DNA of 64,000 nucleotides from Chloroflexota bacterium (GCA_016234495.1 JACRBI010000030.1:116600-180599); one strand, 5' to 3'. Positions 1 to 9,455 are shown, counted from the first letter of the stretch. The notes: generated by a model not told the origin, from the letters alone. Numbers and translations: made by a program.

Positions 1-1
1 T

Positions 2-136
2 TGGGATGCCGCCAAGGGACGCGACTATCCCATTCTGCTCGGTGTGGTAATGATCACTGCCGTGCTCATCATTTTTTGCAACATCCTCGCCGACCTTGCT
101 TATGGCTGGCTCGACCCGCGGGTGAAGTATGAATGA
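2..136 (+). CDS. ABC transporter permease, C-terminal end only (DppB-like)
   Basis: Only the last 44 codons are in the window; the gene begins before base 1. The readable part ends with a hydrophobic stretch (ILLGVVMITAVLIIFCNILA) followed by DLAYGWLDPRVKYE and TGA. This is the usual end of the DppB/OppB inner-membrane permease of peptide-type ABC importers, whose last helix is followed by a short tail containing D-x-Y-x-x-x-D-P-R. The stop codon overlaps the start of the next permease by 8 bases, so the two are translated from one message and form the heterodimeric channel. The identification rests on the tail and on the neighbour. Confidence 0.85.
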   Translation, partial: WDAAKGRDYPILLGVVMITAVLIIFCNILADLAYGWLDPRVKYE

Positions 137-1019
137 GCCCATCATTCAGGAACAAAGCATGGCGCGCGTCATCCTGCGGCGTTTCTTCAAACACAAACTT
201 GCGGGCATCGCCATCGCAGTCCTTGCCCTGCTGGTACTCGCCTCCGCATTTGCGTTTACAACCCCGTACAGTCCCACCGACCAGGAACCGACAAACAGTT
301 TTCAGAAAACAAGCATGGATCATTGGTTTGGGACGGATGAATTAGGACGCGATGTATTCACGCGAATTTTGTACGGCGGTCGGGTCTCACTGACAGTTGG
401 TCTGTTTTCTACTTTCCTTTCCATCGCTTTGGGTGTTCTGGTCGGCGCATTGAGCGGATACTTTGGCGGCTGGGTCGACTCGGTTCTGATGCGCATCACC
501 GACGCCTTCCTGACCTTCCCCACCATTTTTGTGCTGATCATCCTCGGAGCGTTTTTGCGCGAACAGCAGGTGCCGTGGTTGAAGAACAGCGTGCTGATCG
601 TGATCATCATCATCGCCGCGCTCTCGTGGATGTGGCCGGCCCGTCTCGTGCGCGGACTCTTCCTCGTGCTGCGCGAGCGCGAATTCGTCACAGCTTCGCG
701 CGCGCTTGGCGGAAATAGTTCGCGCATCATCATTCAACACATCCTGCCGAATTGCATCGGTCCCATTTTGGTCAGCGGCACATTGCAAATGGCTTCAGCC
801 ATCATCACCGAATCTGGATTAAGTTATTTGGGCTTCGGTGTCCAGCCTCCCACCCCAACCTGGGGCAGCATTTTAGCCACCGCGCAGAATCAAGTCTTCC
901 GCGCCCCGTGGATCGCGTTCTACCCCGGGTTGATGATCTTCATCACCGTCATGGCAATCAACTACATCGGCGATGGTCTGCGCGATGCGTTTGATCCGTA
1001 TGTGGTCCACACAGAGTAG
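129..1019 (+). CDS. ABC transporter permease (DppC/OppC-like)
   Basis: A 296-residue inner-membrane permease of the peptide/nickel (DppC) type. An N-terminal helix (about residues 24-44) is followed by the family signature HWFGTDELGRDVFTRILYGG (64-83), several membrane segments, and the EAA loop around residues 184-211 (REFVTASRALGG...HILPN) that contacts the ATPase. The C-terminus (GDGLRDAFDP) is typical. The ATG lies inside the end of the upstream permease gene (8-base overlap). With the binding lipoprotein that follows it forms a solute importer; ATPase genes would have to lie upstream of the window. The substrate cannot be read from the permease. Confidence 0.95.
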   Translation: MNEPIIQEQSMARVILRRFFKHKLAGIAIAVLALLVLASAFAFTTPYSPTDQEPTNSFQKTSMDHWFGTDELGRDVFTRILYGGRVSLTVGLFSTFLSIALGVLVGALSGYFGGWVDSVLMRITDAFLTFPTIFVLIILGAFLREQQVPWLKNSVLIVIIIIAALSWMWPARLVRGLFLVLREREFVTASRALGGNSSRIIIQHILPNCIGPILVSGTLQMASAIITESGLSYLGFGVQPPTPTWGSILATAQNQVFRAPWIAFYPGLMIFITVMAINYIGDGLRDAFDPYVVHTE

Positions 1020-1041
1020 GACGAAATTCATTTCGTCCTAC
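1016..1041. repeat. Perfect 11-bp hairpin overlapping the permease stop codon
   Basis: Arms at 1016-1026 and 1031-1041 are exact reverse complements with a TTCA loop. The left arm contains the TAG stop of the permease gene and the right arm ends 10 bases before the Shine-Dalgarno of the binding protein. There is no T-run, so it is not a normal terminator. It may act as an mRNA-stabilising or attenuating hairpin between permease and binding-protein cistrons, or be a REP-like repeat; similar 'gtagg...cctac' hairpins recur at 30441-30468. Confidence 0.8.
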
Positions 1042-1062
1042 AAAATCAACAAAGGAGAAGAA

Positions 1063-2763
1063 ATGAAACTAAAATTTTTGACCCTGTTCGTGATCCTCGG
1101 CCTCATGCTCAGCGCATGTGGCAGTGGAGGAAATGCGCCAGCAACAGAACCAGTTTCGGGCGCGGGGGGAACCGTCACCTTAATCATCCCTGAAGAGCCG
1201 ACCACCCTCAATTACTTTATGGCTGACGCGGCCATTGTCCGTCAGGCTGCTGAAGCAACGATGATGACTGGTTTGGCGACCATCAATGAAAATGGCGATT
1301 ACGTCGCAACGCTCGCGCAGGAATTGCCCACACTTGATAACGGCGGCCTCTCGGCTGATTATCTGACTGTAACCTGGAAATTGCGCGAAGGACTGAAATG
1401 GTCTGACGGCGAAGCGATCACGTCAGACGATATCAAGTTTACGGTTGAAGTGCTTTCAAATCCCGATGCTGGCGCGCTAGTCGGCACAAGCGGGTTTGAT
1501 CTGATTGCATCCGTCGAAACACCCGATGATCTAACCGCCGTATTGAGTTACTCCGAACCGTACCCCGGGTATCTCGATCAATTTGCGTATGGCTTGTTCC
1601 CGCGCCATGCCACCGGCGAACCAGCCGACATGGCAAACTGGGAGTGGAATCGCAACCCTGTTGGAGCGGGTCCGTTTGTGTTGAGTAATTGGGCGTCAGG
1701 CGAGAGCCTCACCATGACCCGCAACCCGAATTATTATGAAGCAGGCAAGCCGTATTTGGATTCGCTCGTCTTTGTGATCGTGCCTGAACCTGCCGCGCAA
1801 ACCGCGATGATGTTGAACGGCGAGGCTCAATTCCAATTATGGCCCGGCGAATTCAAAGCCGATTACGATGAACTGCTCAAAGGCAAAGCCTCGCAGCACC
1901 TCATCCCCGGTATTTGGAACATGGCCATTGACTTTAATTTGAGCGCGCCTTTCGATGGCGATGCAACCGCCGCAGCGCCGCACCCCATTCTCGGTGACAT
2001 CCGCGTGCGTCAGGCGATTGCCAGCGCAATTAATTATCAATCTCTGCAGCAGGATGTTTTGAAAGGCAGTGTCAGCGATTCCACCAATCCGTTCGCGTAT
2101 GGCTGGTATCAATGCGACCTGCCGCGCGCATTTGGATTTGACGCCGCGAAAGCGAATCAACTACTGGATGAGGCTGGCTGGGTGATGGGCGATGACGGCA
2201 TCCGCGTGGCGAAGGATGCGTTGTACGCGGAAGATGGAACGCGCCTCTCTCTTGAACTGCAAGGGTATACGGCTTTCGATCCGCTGCAACTCACCGAAGA
2301 ATTCATCGTCGAGAACCTGAAGGCTGTCGGCATCGAAGCGCGGATTCAAAACTACGACTTCTCGATCATCTTCGGCACCTTTGAAGATAACTCGCCGCGC
2401 GCCGTCGGTGACTATGATATGTTGATCTTTGACCGCGGCTTCACCACCGAGCCGCAGGGTTACAACTTCGACGCCTATCATTCATCGCGCATTCCCACTG
2501 CCGAGAATCCCACGGGCGGAAATTACTTCCGCTGGGTGAATGACGATGTGGATATTGCGCTTGAAGTTGCGGGCAGCAGTTTTGACCTGCAAACACGAAA
2601 GGATGCCTACTGCAGGATTGGTCAGGCCGTCATTGACGATCTGCCGCAGGTCTATCTGTATCTCTTCCAGGATAACTACGGCGTGGCTGATAACCTCGAA
2701 GGATACATCCTCAGCACATGGGGCTCCATGAGTTGGGGCGCGCAGAATTGGAAATATAAATAA
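1063..2763 (+). CDS. ABC transporter substrate-binding lipoprotein (SBP_bac_5 family)
   Basis: A 566-residue extracytoplasmic solute-binding protein. The start is the ATG at 1063, preceded by AAAGGAGAAG; an in-frame upstream extension has no comparable site. Residues 1-19 are a lipoprotein signal with lipobox LSAC, so the mature protein is lipid-anchored outside the membrane. The family pattern of peptide-binding proteins is clear: TLNYFMAD near the start, then LREGLKWSDGEAITSDDIKF, VGAGPFVLSNW, and a late IRVRQAIASAINY-like segment. It captures the substrate for the two permeases directly upstream. Peptides are the commonest ligand of the family, but sugars and other solutes are known, so the ligand is left open. 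Confidence 0.93.
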   Translation: MKLKFLTLFVILGLMLSACGSGGNAPATEPVSGAGGTVTLIIPEEPTTLNYFMADAAIVRQAAEATMMTGLATINENGDYVATLAQELPTLDNGGLSADYLTVTWKLREGLKWSDGEAITSDDIKFTVEVLSNPDAGALVGTSGFDLIASVETPDDLTAVLSYSEPYPGYLDQFAYGLFPRHATGEPADMANWEWNRNPVGAGPFVLSNWASGESLTMTRNPNYYEAGKPYLDSLVFVIVPEPAAQTAMMLNGEAQFQLWPGEFKADYDELLKGKASQHLIPGIWNMAIDFNLSAPFDGDATAAAPHPILGDIRVRQAIASAINYQSLQQDVLKGSVSDSTNPFAYGWYQCDLPRAFGFDAAKANQLLDEAGWVMGDDGIRVAKDALYAEDGTRLSLELQGYTAFDPLQLTEEFIVENLKAVGIEARIQNYDFSIIFGTFEDNSPRAVGDYDMLIFDRGFTTEPQGYNFDAYHSSRIPTAENPTGGNYFRWVNDDVDIALEVAGSSFDLQTRKDAYCRIGQAVIDDLPQVYLYLFQDNYGVADNLEGYILSTWGSMSWGAQNWKYK

Positions 2764-2802
2764 TGGTGTAATGCGACACGCTTTGCGATGTCGCGCAGGA
2801 AT

Positions 2803-2847
2803 AAAAAAGGTGACAGTCACTCTGATGAGTGACTGTCACCTTTTTTT
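2803..2847. terminator. Bidirectional intrinsic terminator
   Basis: A perfect 20-bp stem (2803-2822 and 2827-2846) with a TGAT loop, flanked by A-run on the left and T-run on the right. It separates the convergent binding-protein gene (+) and VWA gene (-) and can stop transcription from both sides. Confidence 0.93.
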
Positions 2848-2858
2848 GCATCACATCA

Positions 2859-4460
2859 CTACCTCAACCGCCGCGCATCTCGCACCAAATCTACGAACTC
2901 ATCCATATAGTCATCACGATACAGGTATTCGCGAATGCGGCGGGCTTCATCGTATACATGATCGAGAGAGCTTCCCTCCGCCCAATAGCTGCCTTTCAGG
3001 ATTTCGGCATATTCCGCGACAACCACGGCGCGTTGGAAATAAGGATTGGTCTCTTCAAAATCAAAAGCCATCTGACCCGCGTCAAAATCCTGTGAAATCT
3101 CAACGATCTGGTGAGTGTCGGGATCTTCCCAGCGCATGTAGACTATGGCAATTTTTCCGTTGTGGGCATTGGGGTGGAGTTTGACCTCATACAGCGCAGT
3201 GACTGAATGCCCCGCGCCGATCTCGCCCGCATCGACAGAATTATCGCGGAACTCATCATCTGCCACGGCGCGGTTTTCGTAGCCGATGAGTCGATAGCGC
3301 AAAACGGTTTCGGGGTTGAACTCCACCTGAACTTTTGCATCCAGGGCAATGGTCTGCAAAGTGCCTGTGATCTCATCAATGAAAAGTCTGCGGGCTTCAT
3401 CGCGGTCATCCACGTAGGCATAGAAACCATTGCCATTGTCGGCAAGCTGCTCCATGAGTGTGTCGTTGTAATTGTCCATGCCAAAGCCGATGGTGGTGAG
3501 TGTGACTCCGCGCTCGACGTGGCGGTGGATCTCTTCGAGGATCGCATCCGCTTCGGTCTGGCCGACGTTTGCCACGCCATCCGAGCAGAGGATTACCCGA
3601 TTGATTCCATCGCGGTTGAAGGCTTCCATTGCCATGCCATAGCCGAGTCGGATTCCAGCTTCGGCATTCGTGGAACCTTCGGGATGCAGGCTGTAGATCG
3701 CGGAGAGGATTCTGTCAGAATCAGAACCAGCTGTCGGCTCGAGAACGACACGCGCGTCTGATCCATAAACGACAATGCTGACTGTGTCATTCCGATGTAA
3801 TTGCTCCACCAGCATTTCAAGCGACTGTTTTACGAGGCCGAGGCGATTATCCATATCCATCGAGCCGGAGACGTCGATCACGAAAGTCAGCGCGGCATCC
3901 TTGCGGTCTTCTTCGTCCACTTCAAAACCTTGAATTCCAACGCGCAGCATGTCGTAGCGCTCGGTTTCGGTAAAAGGAGACGGGCCGCCGTCAATGTAAA
4001 TTCCAAAAGCCTGATGCGCGGGCGGCGAGTCGTAGCCCTGGTCGAAATAGTTGATGTACTCCTCCACGCGGACAGAATCTTCGGGCGGGAGGTTCCCGTC
4101 ATTTATATAATTTCGCATGACGGTGTAGGAACCCGTATCCACATCCAGCGCAAAAGTGGACAGGTTGTCGTCTTCGGTGTCTATGGATGGATTGACTCCG
4201 TAGTCTTCGAAGAACATATCGTACGGTTCATTGCTTGATGGGGATTTTCCGCTTGACTGAGGCGCAGCGAAGAACGATTGCGTGGGAAAGGCTTGCGGTT
4301 GGGCTGGGGCTTCCGCTGCTGGTGCCTCGGTTGCAACGGGCGCATATGAATAATCAGTCACGAGCGGAGCTTTTGTTGCCGCAGCGCCACCGCCGCAAGC
4401 GGAGGTGAAGAGCAACAGAAGTAGAACACTAAAACCAATGGTTTTGCGTAAGGTTATCAT
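2859..4460 (-). CDS. YfbK-like von Willebrand factor A lipoprotein
   Basis: A 533-residue lipoprotein. The start at 4460 follows AGGAGAAG; a signal segment ends in lipobox TSAC. Order of parts: Ala/Pro-rich linker, N-terminal YfbK-type domain (about residues 95-165, with STFALDVDTGSYTVMRNYI), VWA domain (about 185-365) with an intact MIDAS motif DVSGSMD, then the C-terminal YfbK domain. VWA domains of this kind bind a divalent cation and a protein partner at the cell surface; the partner is unknown. It stands alone, convergent with the ABC operon and divergent from the LysM lipoproteins. Confidence 0.9.
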   Translation of the reverse strand: MITLRKTIGFSVLLLLLFTSACGGGAAATKAPLVTDYSYAPVATEAPAAEAPAQPQAFPTQSFFAAPQSSGKSPSSNEPYDMFFEDYGVNPSIDTEDDNLSTFALDVDTGSYTVMRNYINDGNLPPEDSVRVEEYINYFDQGYDSPPAHQAFGIYIDGGPSPFTETERYDMLRVGIQGFEVDEEDRKDAALTFVIDVSGSMDMDNRLGLVKQSLEMLVEQLHRNDTVSIVVYGSDARVVLEPTAGSDSDRILSAIYSLHPEGSTNAEAGIRLGYGMAMEAFNRDGINRVILCSDGVANVGQTEADAILEEIHRHVERGVTLTTIGFGMDNYNDTLMEQLADNGNGFYAYVDDRDEARRLFIDEITGTLQTIALDAKVQVEFNPETVLRYRLIGYENRAVADDEFRDNSVDAGEIGAGHSVTALYEVKLHPNAHNGKIAIVYMRWEDPDTHQIVEISQDFDAGQMAFDFEETNPYFQRAVVVAEYAEILKGSYWAEGSSLDHVYDEARRIREYLYRDDYMDEFVDLVRDARRLR

Positions 4461-4664
4461 TTTGCTTCTCCTGTGAAAATATTTTTTTGAATGGGACAGG
4501 TAAAGAAGGCCAGCAGGCGGCGTTCCGCTGAACTTCAAAGGATTACATCAAGTCATAGGCCCTCCAATCTGTTGATCATTCTTTTGCTGGATGGACGGTT
4601 GGTTTGCGGGGAAAGTTCCCGCATCAAAATAAGCGGAGCGCAATGTACGCAATTCCCCTGTGGC

Positions 4665-4673
4665 TGGTAAAAT
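4665..4673 (+). promoter_or_regulatory. Putative extended -10 box placing the start codon at the transcript end
   Basis: TG-G-TAAAAT (extended -10) ends 7 bases before the ATG at 4681. No Shine-Dalgarno is visible before this start, so a leaderless transcript is plausible. No good -35 was found. Confidence 0.4.
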
Positions 4674-4680
4674 CGCATCC

Positions 4681-6273
4681 ATGCCATTACAAAATAACAC
4701 GTCAAGATTTTCACGCATACGAAAATTTTTTACCTTTGTACTTTTTACTCTCCTCATTACCTCCTGTTCAACGCCGACATCCCAGCCTGTGTTCTTGCCA
4801 ACCTACGATCCCTTTTTACCAATCTCGGGGGGTGTCTCTGAAAATCCATCTACTCCAGACCCAAACGCCACGCGTCCGCCGTCTCCAACGCGCGTGCCAT
4901 TGACCGTGTCGCCGCCAGCCAGCATTTCAGCGGATCAGTCTTTCAGCACGCCCACGCCTGATGCGATCCATGCCCTGCCCACTCTGCGCCCGAATGCAGA
5001 GCCGTATATTGTCCAGCCCGGGGATACGCTTGGCCTCATCGCACAGGGATACGGAATCAGCGTGGCGGCGTTGATGGAAGCTAATAACATCACTGATCCA
5101 AACCTGCTGGAGGTCGGCACGCTGTTATCCGTCCCTGCGCCGAACCCGGCAGATACAGGGCCAGCTTTCAAGGTCATCCCTGATTCGGAATTGGTCTATG
5201 GTCCAGCCAGCGTGTATTTCGACATCCAGGATTTCATCCAAAGTCAAAATGGATACCTTGCCGGTTATTCACAGGATGTGAATGGCACGATCATGTCTGG
5301 TGATGAAATCGTTTTTTTTGTGGCGAGCAATTATTCGGTCAATCCGCGTTTGCTTCTGGCATTGTTGGAATATCAAAGCGGCTGGGTCACCCACCCCGCG
5401 CCGGTTGACACGTCCTATCCGATGGGATTGCAGGACGAATACCACAACGGCTTATATCGCCAATTGACCTGGGCGGCGGATAATTTAAATCGCGGATACT
5501 ATCTGTGGAGAGCAAACGCCATTTCCACATGGGTGTTGAGTGATGGCACAGTCATCCCCATTGACCCGACCATCAACGCCGGCACAGCCGCAGTACAAAA
5601 TTTCTTCGCCCAGATCGATGATCGCCCAGCGTGGGAAAAAGATGTGGATGGTACCGGCCTGCTGCTCACTTATTTTGTTTTCTTTGGCAATCCATTCAAC
5701 TACGCAATTGAGCCGCTTGTTGCGCCATCCATCACCCAGCCGGCAATGACCCTTCCTTTTGAAACCGGCGAAATCTGGTACTTCACGGGCGGCCCGCATG
5801 GCGGCTGGGACTCAGGCTCGGCGTGGGCCGCGCTCGATTTCGCTCCGCCCGGCGAATTGGGCTGCGCCGTGTCACCAGCCTGGGTTGCGGCAAGCGCAAG
5901 CGGTTTCGTGGTGCGCGCATCCGATGGCGCGGTAATTCTTGACCTTGATAACGACGGCTACGAACAAACAGGCTGGAATATTTTATTCATGCACATTGCC
6001 GCAGAAGATCGCGTGCAAGCTGGCGAATATCTATTTGCGGGCGAGCGCATCGGCCACCCATCCTGCGAAGGCGGATATTCAAACGCCACACATGTTCACG
6101 TTGCGCGCAAATTCAACGGCGAGTGGATCGCCGCCGACGGCTCGCTGCCATTCAACCTTGAAGGCTGGGTGTCGAGCGGCACAGGCCGCGAATACGACGG
6201 GTTTATCACAAAAGGCTCCAAGTCCATTGAAGCGCTGGACAGGGCAGATGAACTCAATCTGATCTCGCGTTGA
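4681..6273 (+). CDS. LysM / M23-like lipoprotein, copy 1 of 3
   Basis: About 530 residues (a GTG at 4660 would add seven). A signal segment ends in lipobox ITSC, then a Pro/Thr-rich linker, a LysM-like domain (about 108-152, YIVQPGDTLGLIAQGYGIS), a central domain (about 210-320) with NPRLLLALLEYQSGW that looks like a lysozyme/transglycosylase fold, and a C-terminal M23-like domain (about 370-490) with ALDFAPP and THVHVAR. In classical M23 zinc peptidases a His stands four residues before this Asp; here it is Trp, so the zinc site looks incomplete. A cell-wall binding or remodelling role is inferred. First of three tandem paralogues. Confidence 0.8.
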   Translation: MPLQNNTSRFSRIRKFFTFVLFTLLITSCSTPTSQPVFLPTYDPFLPISGGVSENPSTPDPNATRPPSPTRVPLTVSPPASISADQSFSTPTPDAIHALPTLRPNAEPYIVQPGDTLGLIAQGYGISVAALMEANNITDPNLLEVGTLLSVPAPNPADTGPAFKVIPDSELVYGPASVYFDIQDFIQSQNGYLAGYSQDVNGTIMSGDEIVFFVASNYSVNPRLLLALLEYQSGWVTHPAPVDTSYPMGLQDEYHNGLYRQLTWAADNLNRGYYLWRANAISTWVLSDGTVIPIDPTINAGTAAVQNFFAQIDDRPAWEKDVDGTGLLLTYFVFFGNPFNYAIEPLVAPSITQPAMTLPFETGEIWYFTGGPHGGWDSGSAWAALDFAPPGELGCAVSPAWVAASASGFVVRASDGAVILDLDNDGYEQTGWNILFMHIAAEDRVQAGEYLFAGERIGHPSCEGGYSNATHVHVARKFNGEWIAADGSLPFNLEGWVSSGTGREYDGFITKGSKSIEALDRADELNLISR

Positions 6274-6298
6274 TTCATCCAGACTTAATATTGGCAGA

Positions 6299-6304
6299 TA
6301 TAAT
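6299..6304 (+). promoter_or_regulatory. -10 box (TATAAT) 7 bases before the start codon of copy 2
   Basis: A consensus TATAAT ends 7 bases before ATG 6312. With the normal -10 to start-site distance, transcription would begin at or next to the A of the ATG, giving a leaderless mRNA. No convincing -35 at 17 bases. Confidence 0.5.
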
Positions 6305-6311
6305 TCACACC

Positions 6312-7931
6312 ATGCATCGTGTAATTTTAATTTTCGTTCTCCTTTCCTTGACATTATCAGCCTGCGGAGCGACTCCATCCATTTGGGGAGTTCTGCCAAC
6401 CCCCACAGCCGATTCTCCGATTCAAGAGCCGCTTCTTCCCGACCCGATACCTGCTCAATTTGACCCGCTCATTTCCCCCACTTCGACAGTTCCGCCGAAC
6501 ATCGTCATCAAGACACCCGTGGTCATCACTTCAACGTCAGCGCCGAACGACTCAACTCCGACCGCGACCCGGACTGCAGCATTGGACGCCGCTCCGTATC
6601 TCTACTATGCCCAAAGCGGAGACATGCTCTCAGCAGTGGCAAGCCGCTTCGGGGTGGACGAGAACGAGATCACGTCCAATGCAGACCTGACCAAGACCAC
6701 GTTGATCGATCCCGGCACGCTGCTCGTGATTCCAAATCACATCACCGAACCGACCACGCCGAACATTCAGATTCTGCCGGATGCCGAGATTATTTTTTCG
6801 ATCACCGCTAAAGATTTTAATGTGACGGAATACGTGCAAAAAGCCAATGGTCACCTGAGCACGTTCAAGGATTATCTTGGTTCAACCGGCGCGATCGATG
6901 GTGATAAAGCCATCGAACGACTTGCCGTTGAAAATTCCATTAATCCGCGCCTGCTGCTTGGCTTGCTGGAATATGAAAGCCGCTGGGTACGAGGCGAGCC
7001 TGTGGATGTTTTCCATGTTGAGTACCCGATGGGATTTAACGACTTCCGCTACAAAGGCATGTTCGTGCAAATGGTGTGGGCTGTAAATAACATGTCGATC
7101 GCTTATTATGGCTGGCGCGCAGGCACGATCACCCATCTGCAATTTTCAGACGGAAGCACCCTGCGCATCGACCCGCGCCTGAATGCCGGCACGGTCGCCA
7201 TTCAATATTTATTCTCACTGACTCACAGCCAGTCTCAATGGTCACAGATCATCAACCCGGATTCGGGCTTCCCCGCCATGTACGAGGAAATGTTTGATGA
7301 CCCCTGGTCGCGCGCCGAACCTGCCAACCCCATTTTCCCGTCAGCTTTGAATCAGCCCACGCTTGTACTGCCTTTTGAGCCAAACACCAAATGGAGCCTG
7401 ACCGGCGGTCCGCACAACGGCTGGGGGCAACTCAGCGAGCAGGTTTATGGCGGCTTCCACAGCGTGTATGCTGCCATTGACTTCGCTCCTGCTGCGGCGC
7501 GGACTGGATGCGATATTTCTGCCGCCTGGGTTACGGCATCCGCGCCCGGGCTTGTCGTCCGCTCTGAAAATGGCGCGGTCATGGTTGACCTGGACGGTGA
7601 CGGCTACGAACAAACCGGCTGGAATCTGCTTTACATGCACATGAGTTCGCAGGAACGTGTAAAGGTCGGCACGTGGCTGGAGACGAATGATCGCATCGGT
7701 CACCCCTCCTGCGAAGGCGGCGTCTCGACCGGCACCCATCTGCATTTCGCAAGAAAATATAACGGTGAGTGGGTCACCGCCGATGGGCCGATTCCATTCA
7801 TCCTGAACGGCTGGCGCGTCGTCGCCGGCGACAAAGCCTATGAAGGCAAACTCGTGCGCGGCGACGAAGTTGTCATTGCCGATCCGAACGGTCAAAAGAA
7901 GTCAAATATCATTCGCAATAAAGATGAATAA
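6312..7931 (+). CDS. LysM / M23-like lipoprotein, copy 2 of 3
   Basis: 539 residues, same plan as copy 1: lipobox LSAC, Thr/Pro linker, LysM-like segment (LYYAQSGDMLSAVASRFGV), central domain with INPRLLLGLLEYESRWV, and M23-like domain with AAIDFAPA and THLHFAR. The residue four before the Asp is Tyr instead of the zinc-binding His. A segment DLDGDGYEQTGW resembles a calcium-binding loop and is shared by all three copies. The start lacks a Shine-Dalgarno and sits directly behind a TATAAT. Its stop overlaps the next copy by 8 bases, so copies 2 and 3 are likely co-translated. Confidence 0.8.
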   Translation: MHRVILIFVLLSLTLSACGATPSIWGVLPTPTADSPIQEPLLPDPIPAQFDPLISPTSTVPPNIVIKTPVVITSTSAPNDSTPTATRTAALDAAPYLYYAQSGDMLSAVASRFGVDENEITSNADLTKTTLIDPGTLLVIPNHITEPTTPNIQILPDAEIIFSITAKDFNVTEYVQKANGHLSTFKDYLGSTGAIDGDKAIERLAVENSINPRLLLGLLEYESRWVRGEPVDVFHVEYPMGFNDFRYKGMFVQMVWAVNNMSIAYYGWRAGTITHLQFSDGSTLRIDPRLNAGTVAIQYLFSLTHSQSQWSQIINPDSGFPAMYEEMFDDPWSRAEPANPIFPSALNQPTLVLPFEPNTKWSLTGGPHNGWGQLSEQVYGGFHSVYAAIDFAPAAARTGCDISAAWVTASAPGLVVRSENGAVMVDLDGDGYEQTGWNLLYMHMSSQERVKVGTWLETNDRIGHPSCEGGVSTGTHLHFARKYNGEWVTADGPIPFILNGWRVVAGDKAYEGKLVRGDEVVIADPNGQKKSNIIRNKDE

Positions 7932-9411
7932 AAAAAATAATAAATTGCTGGCTGGCATTCTGACGACCGCCCTGTTCATCACATCCTGCAACCTGCAAAG
8001 ACCATTCCCGACCCTGCTGATCAACCCTGCCACAAGCCAATCTGAAAATTCAGCAGCGCCTGTTTCAGCCCAAACGCCTTTACCAACCCGCACAACCTAC
8101 GTCCCCGGCGAATTGGTGGATTACACCGCGCAGGACGGCGACACGCTTCCCGCGCTCGCGAAACGATTTAACACTTCGGTCGCAGAGATCATGCAAGCCA
8201 ACCCGCAGATTCCCAGCGATGCGACCACCATGCCGCCGGGCATGCCCATGAAGATTCCAATTTATTATCTGGCTTTGTGGTCAAGCCCCTTCAAGATCCT
8301 CCCCGATCATGCATTTGTCAACAGCCCAACCTCCATCGGGTTTAATACTGCAGCCTTCGTCGAGTCCCAACCCGGCTGGCTGAAAGATTACCGCGTCTAT
8401 GTCAGTGGTGAATGGCGTTCCGGCGCCGAGATGGTGGATTACATTGCCACCAACTACAGCATCAGTCCGCGGTTGCTGCTTGCAATTTTGGAATATCAAG
8501 GCGGCGCGCTGACCCAACCAGAGATTCCGGAAAAGAAGAATCTGCTCGGGTTGAAACGCCAGTTCTGGACATCCCATTATCTTCAACTAGTGCTGGCCGC
8601 AAACGAACTCAACAACGGATTTTATGGCTGGCGGGCGGGAACCCTGCTTGAATTTAAAGATGTGGATGATTTTCTGATCAGACCCGACCCGTGGCAGAAT
8701 GCCGCATCTGTCGCGATTCAATATTACTACTCGAGAATTTTTGCCGGGGATCCTTACGCGCTCGCCACTGGACCTGAGGGATTCGCGCTGACCTACTCAA
8801 AAATTTTCGGCGACCCGTGGAGCGACTCCACAATTCTCATCCCCGGCAGTTTGCAGCAGCCCGCGTTTCGCTTTCCATTCCCGGACAATCAAATCTGGTC
8901 GTACACCGGCGGACCGCACACCGGCTGGGGCACAGGCGAACCGTTCGCGGCGGTAGACTTCGCGCCGCCTGCCGAAAAATCGGGCTGCGTCGCCGCAGGG
9001 AATGATAATTTCTCCGTCGCCATGGCAGACGGTTTGGTTGTACGTTCCAGCGCGGATGGTATCGCGCTCGACCTCGATAAAGATGGCGACGAGCGCACAG
9101 GCTGGGTCATCTTTTACCTGCATCTCGCGGCTGAGCAGCGCGCGCCGCTTGGCGCAGAGTTAAGCGCCGGCGACTTGATTGGTTACCCATCCTGCGAAGG
9201 CGGCCACTCAACGGGCACACATGTGCATATCGCGCGAAAATATAACGGAGAGTGGCTCGTCGCCGATAGCGCCATCCCGTTCAATATCAATGGCTGGATC
9301 GTACACAACGGCAGCCGCGATTACCTCGGGACGTTGACCAAAGGCAGCGCAATCGTCACCGCTTGCGACTGCTCCGACGCAGACAGTTCCATAAGTTCAG
9401 CTTTGCCTTAA
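7924..9411 (+). CDS. LysM / M23-like lipoprotein, copy 3 of 3
   Basis: 495 residues with lipobox ITSC, a shorter linker, LysM-like segment (YTAQDGDTLPALAKRFNTS), central domain with ISPRLLLAILEYQGG and a C-terminal M23-like domain with AAVDFAPP and THVHIAR. The zinc-His position is Phe. The Glu in LLxxLEYxxx of the central domain is kept in all three copies and would be the candidate catalytic acid if that domain is a transglycosylase. The Asp, the His of the YxH-like position and the HxH are conserved, so the domain may bind cell wall without hydrolysis or use an altered metal site. Ends at a terminator. Confidence 0.8.
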   Translation: MNKKNNKLLAGILTTALFITSCNLQRPFPTLLINPATSQSENSAAPVSAQTPLPTRTTYVPGELVDYTAQDGDTLPALAKRFNTSVAEIMQANPQIPSDATTMPPGMPMKIPIYYLALWSSPFKILPDHAFVNSPTSIGFNTAAFVESQPGWLKDYRVYVSGEWRSGAEMVDYIATNYSISPRLLLAILEYQGGALTQPEIPEKKNLLGLKRQFWTSHYLQLVLAANELNNGFYGWRAGTLLEFKDVDDFLIRPDPWQNAASVAIQYYYSRIFAGDPYALATGPEGFALTYSKIFGDPWSDSTILIPGSLQQPAFRFPFPDNQIWSYTGGPHTGWGTGEPFAAVDFAPPAEKSGCVAAGNDNFSVAMADGLVVRSSADGIALDLDKDGDERTGWVIFYLHLAAEQRAPLGAELSAGDLIGYPSCEGGHSTGTHVHIARKYNGEWLVADSAIPFNINGWIVHNGSRDYLGTLTKGSAIVTACDCSDADSSISSALP

Positions 9412-9412
9412 C

Positions 9413-9446
9413 AAAAAAATGCCGCCCGATTCGGCGGCATTTTTAT
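9413..9446. terminator. Intrinsic terminator after the LysM gene cluster
   Basis: Stem ATGCCGCC/GGCGGCAT (9419-9426 and 9433-9440) with a 6-base loop, A-run before and T-run after. It can serve both the + strand cluster and the - strand OsmC gene. Confidence 0.85.
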
Positions 9447-9455
9447 CTTCTGTCA

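Noticed and set aside
973..1062. Upstream extension of the ABC binding protein
   Set aside because: It overlaps the permease gene, lacks a signal peptide and ribosome site; ATG 1063 has both.
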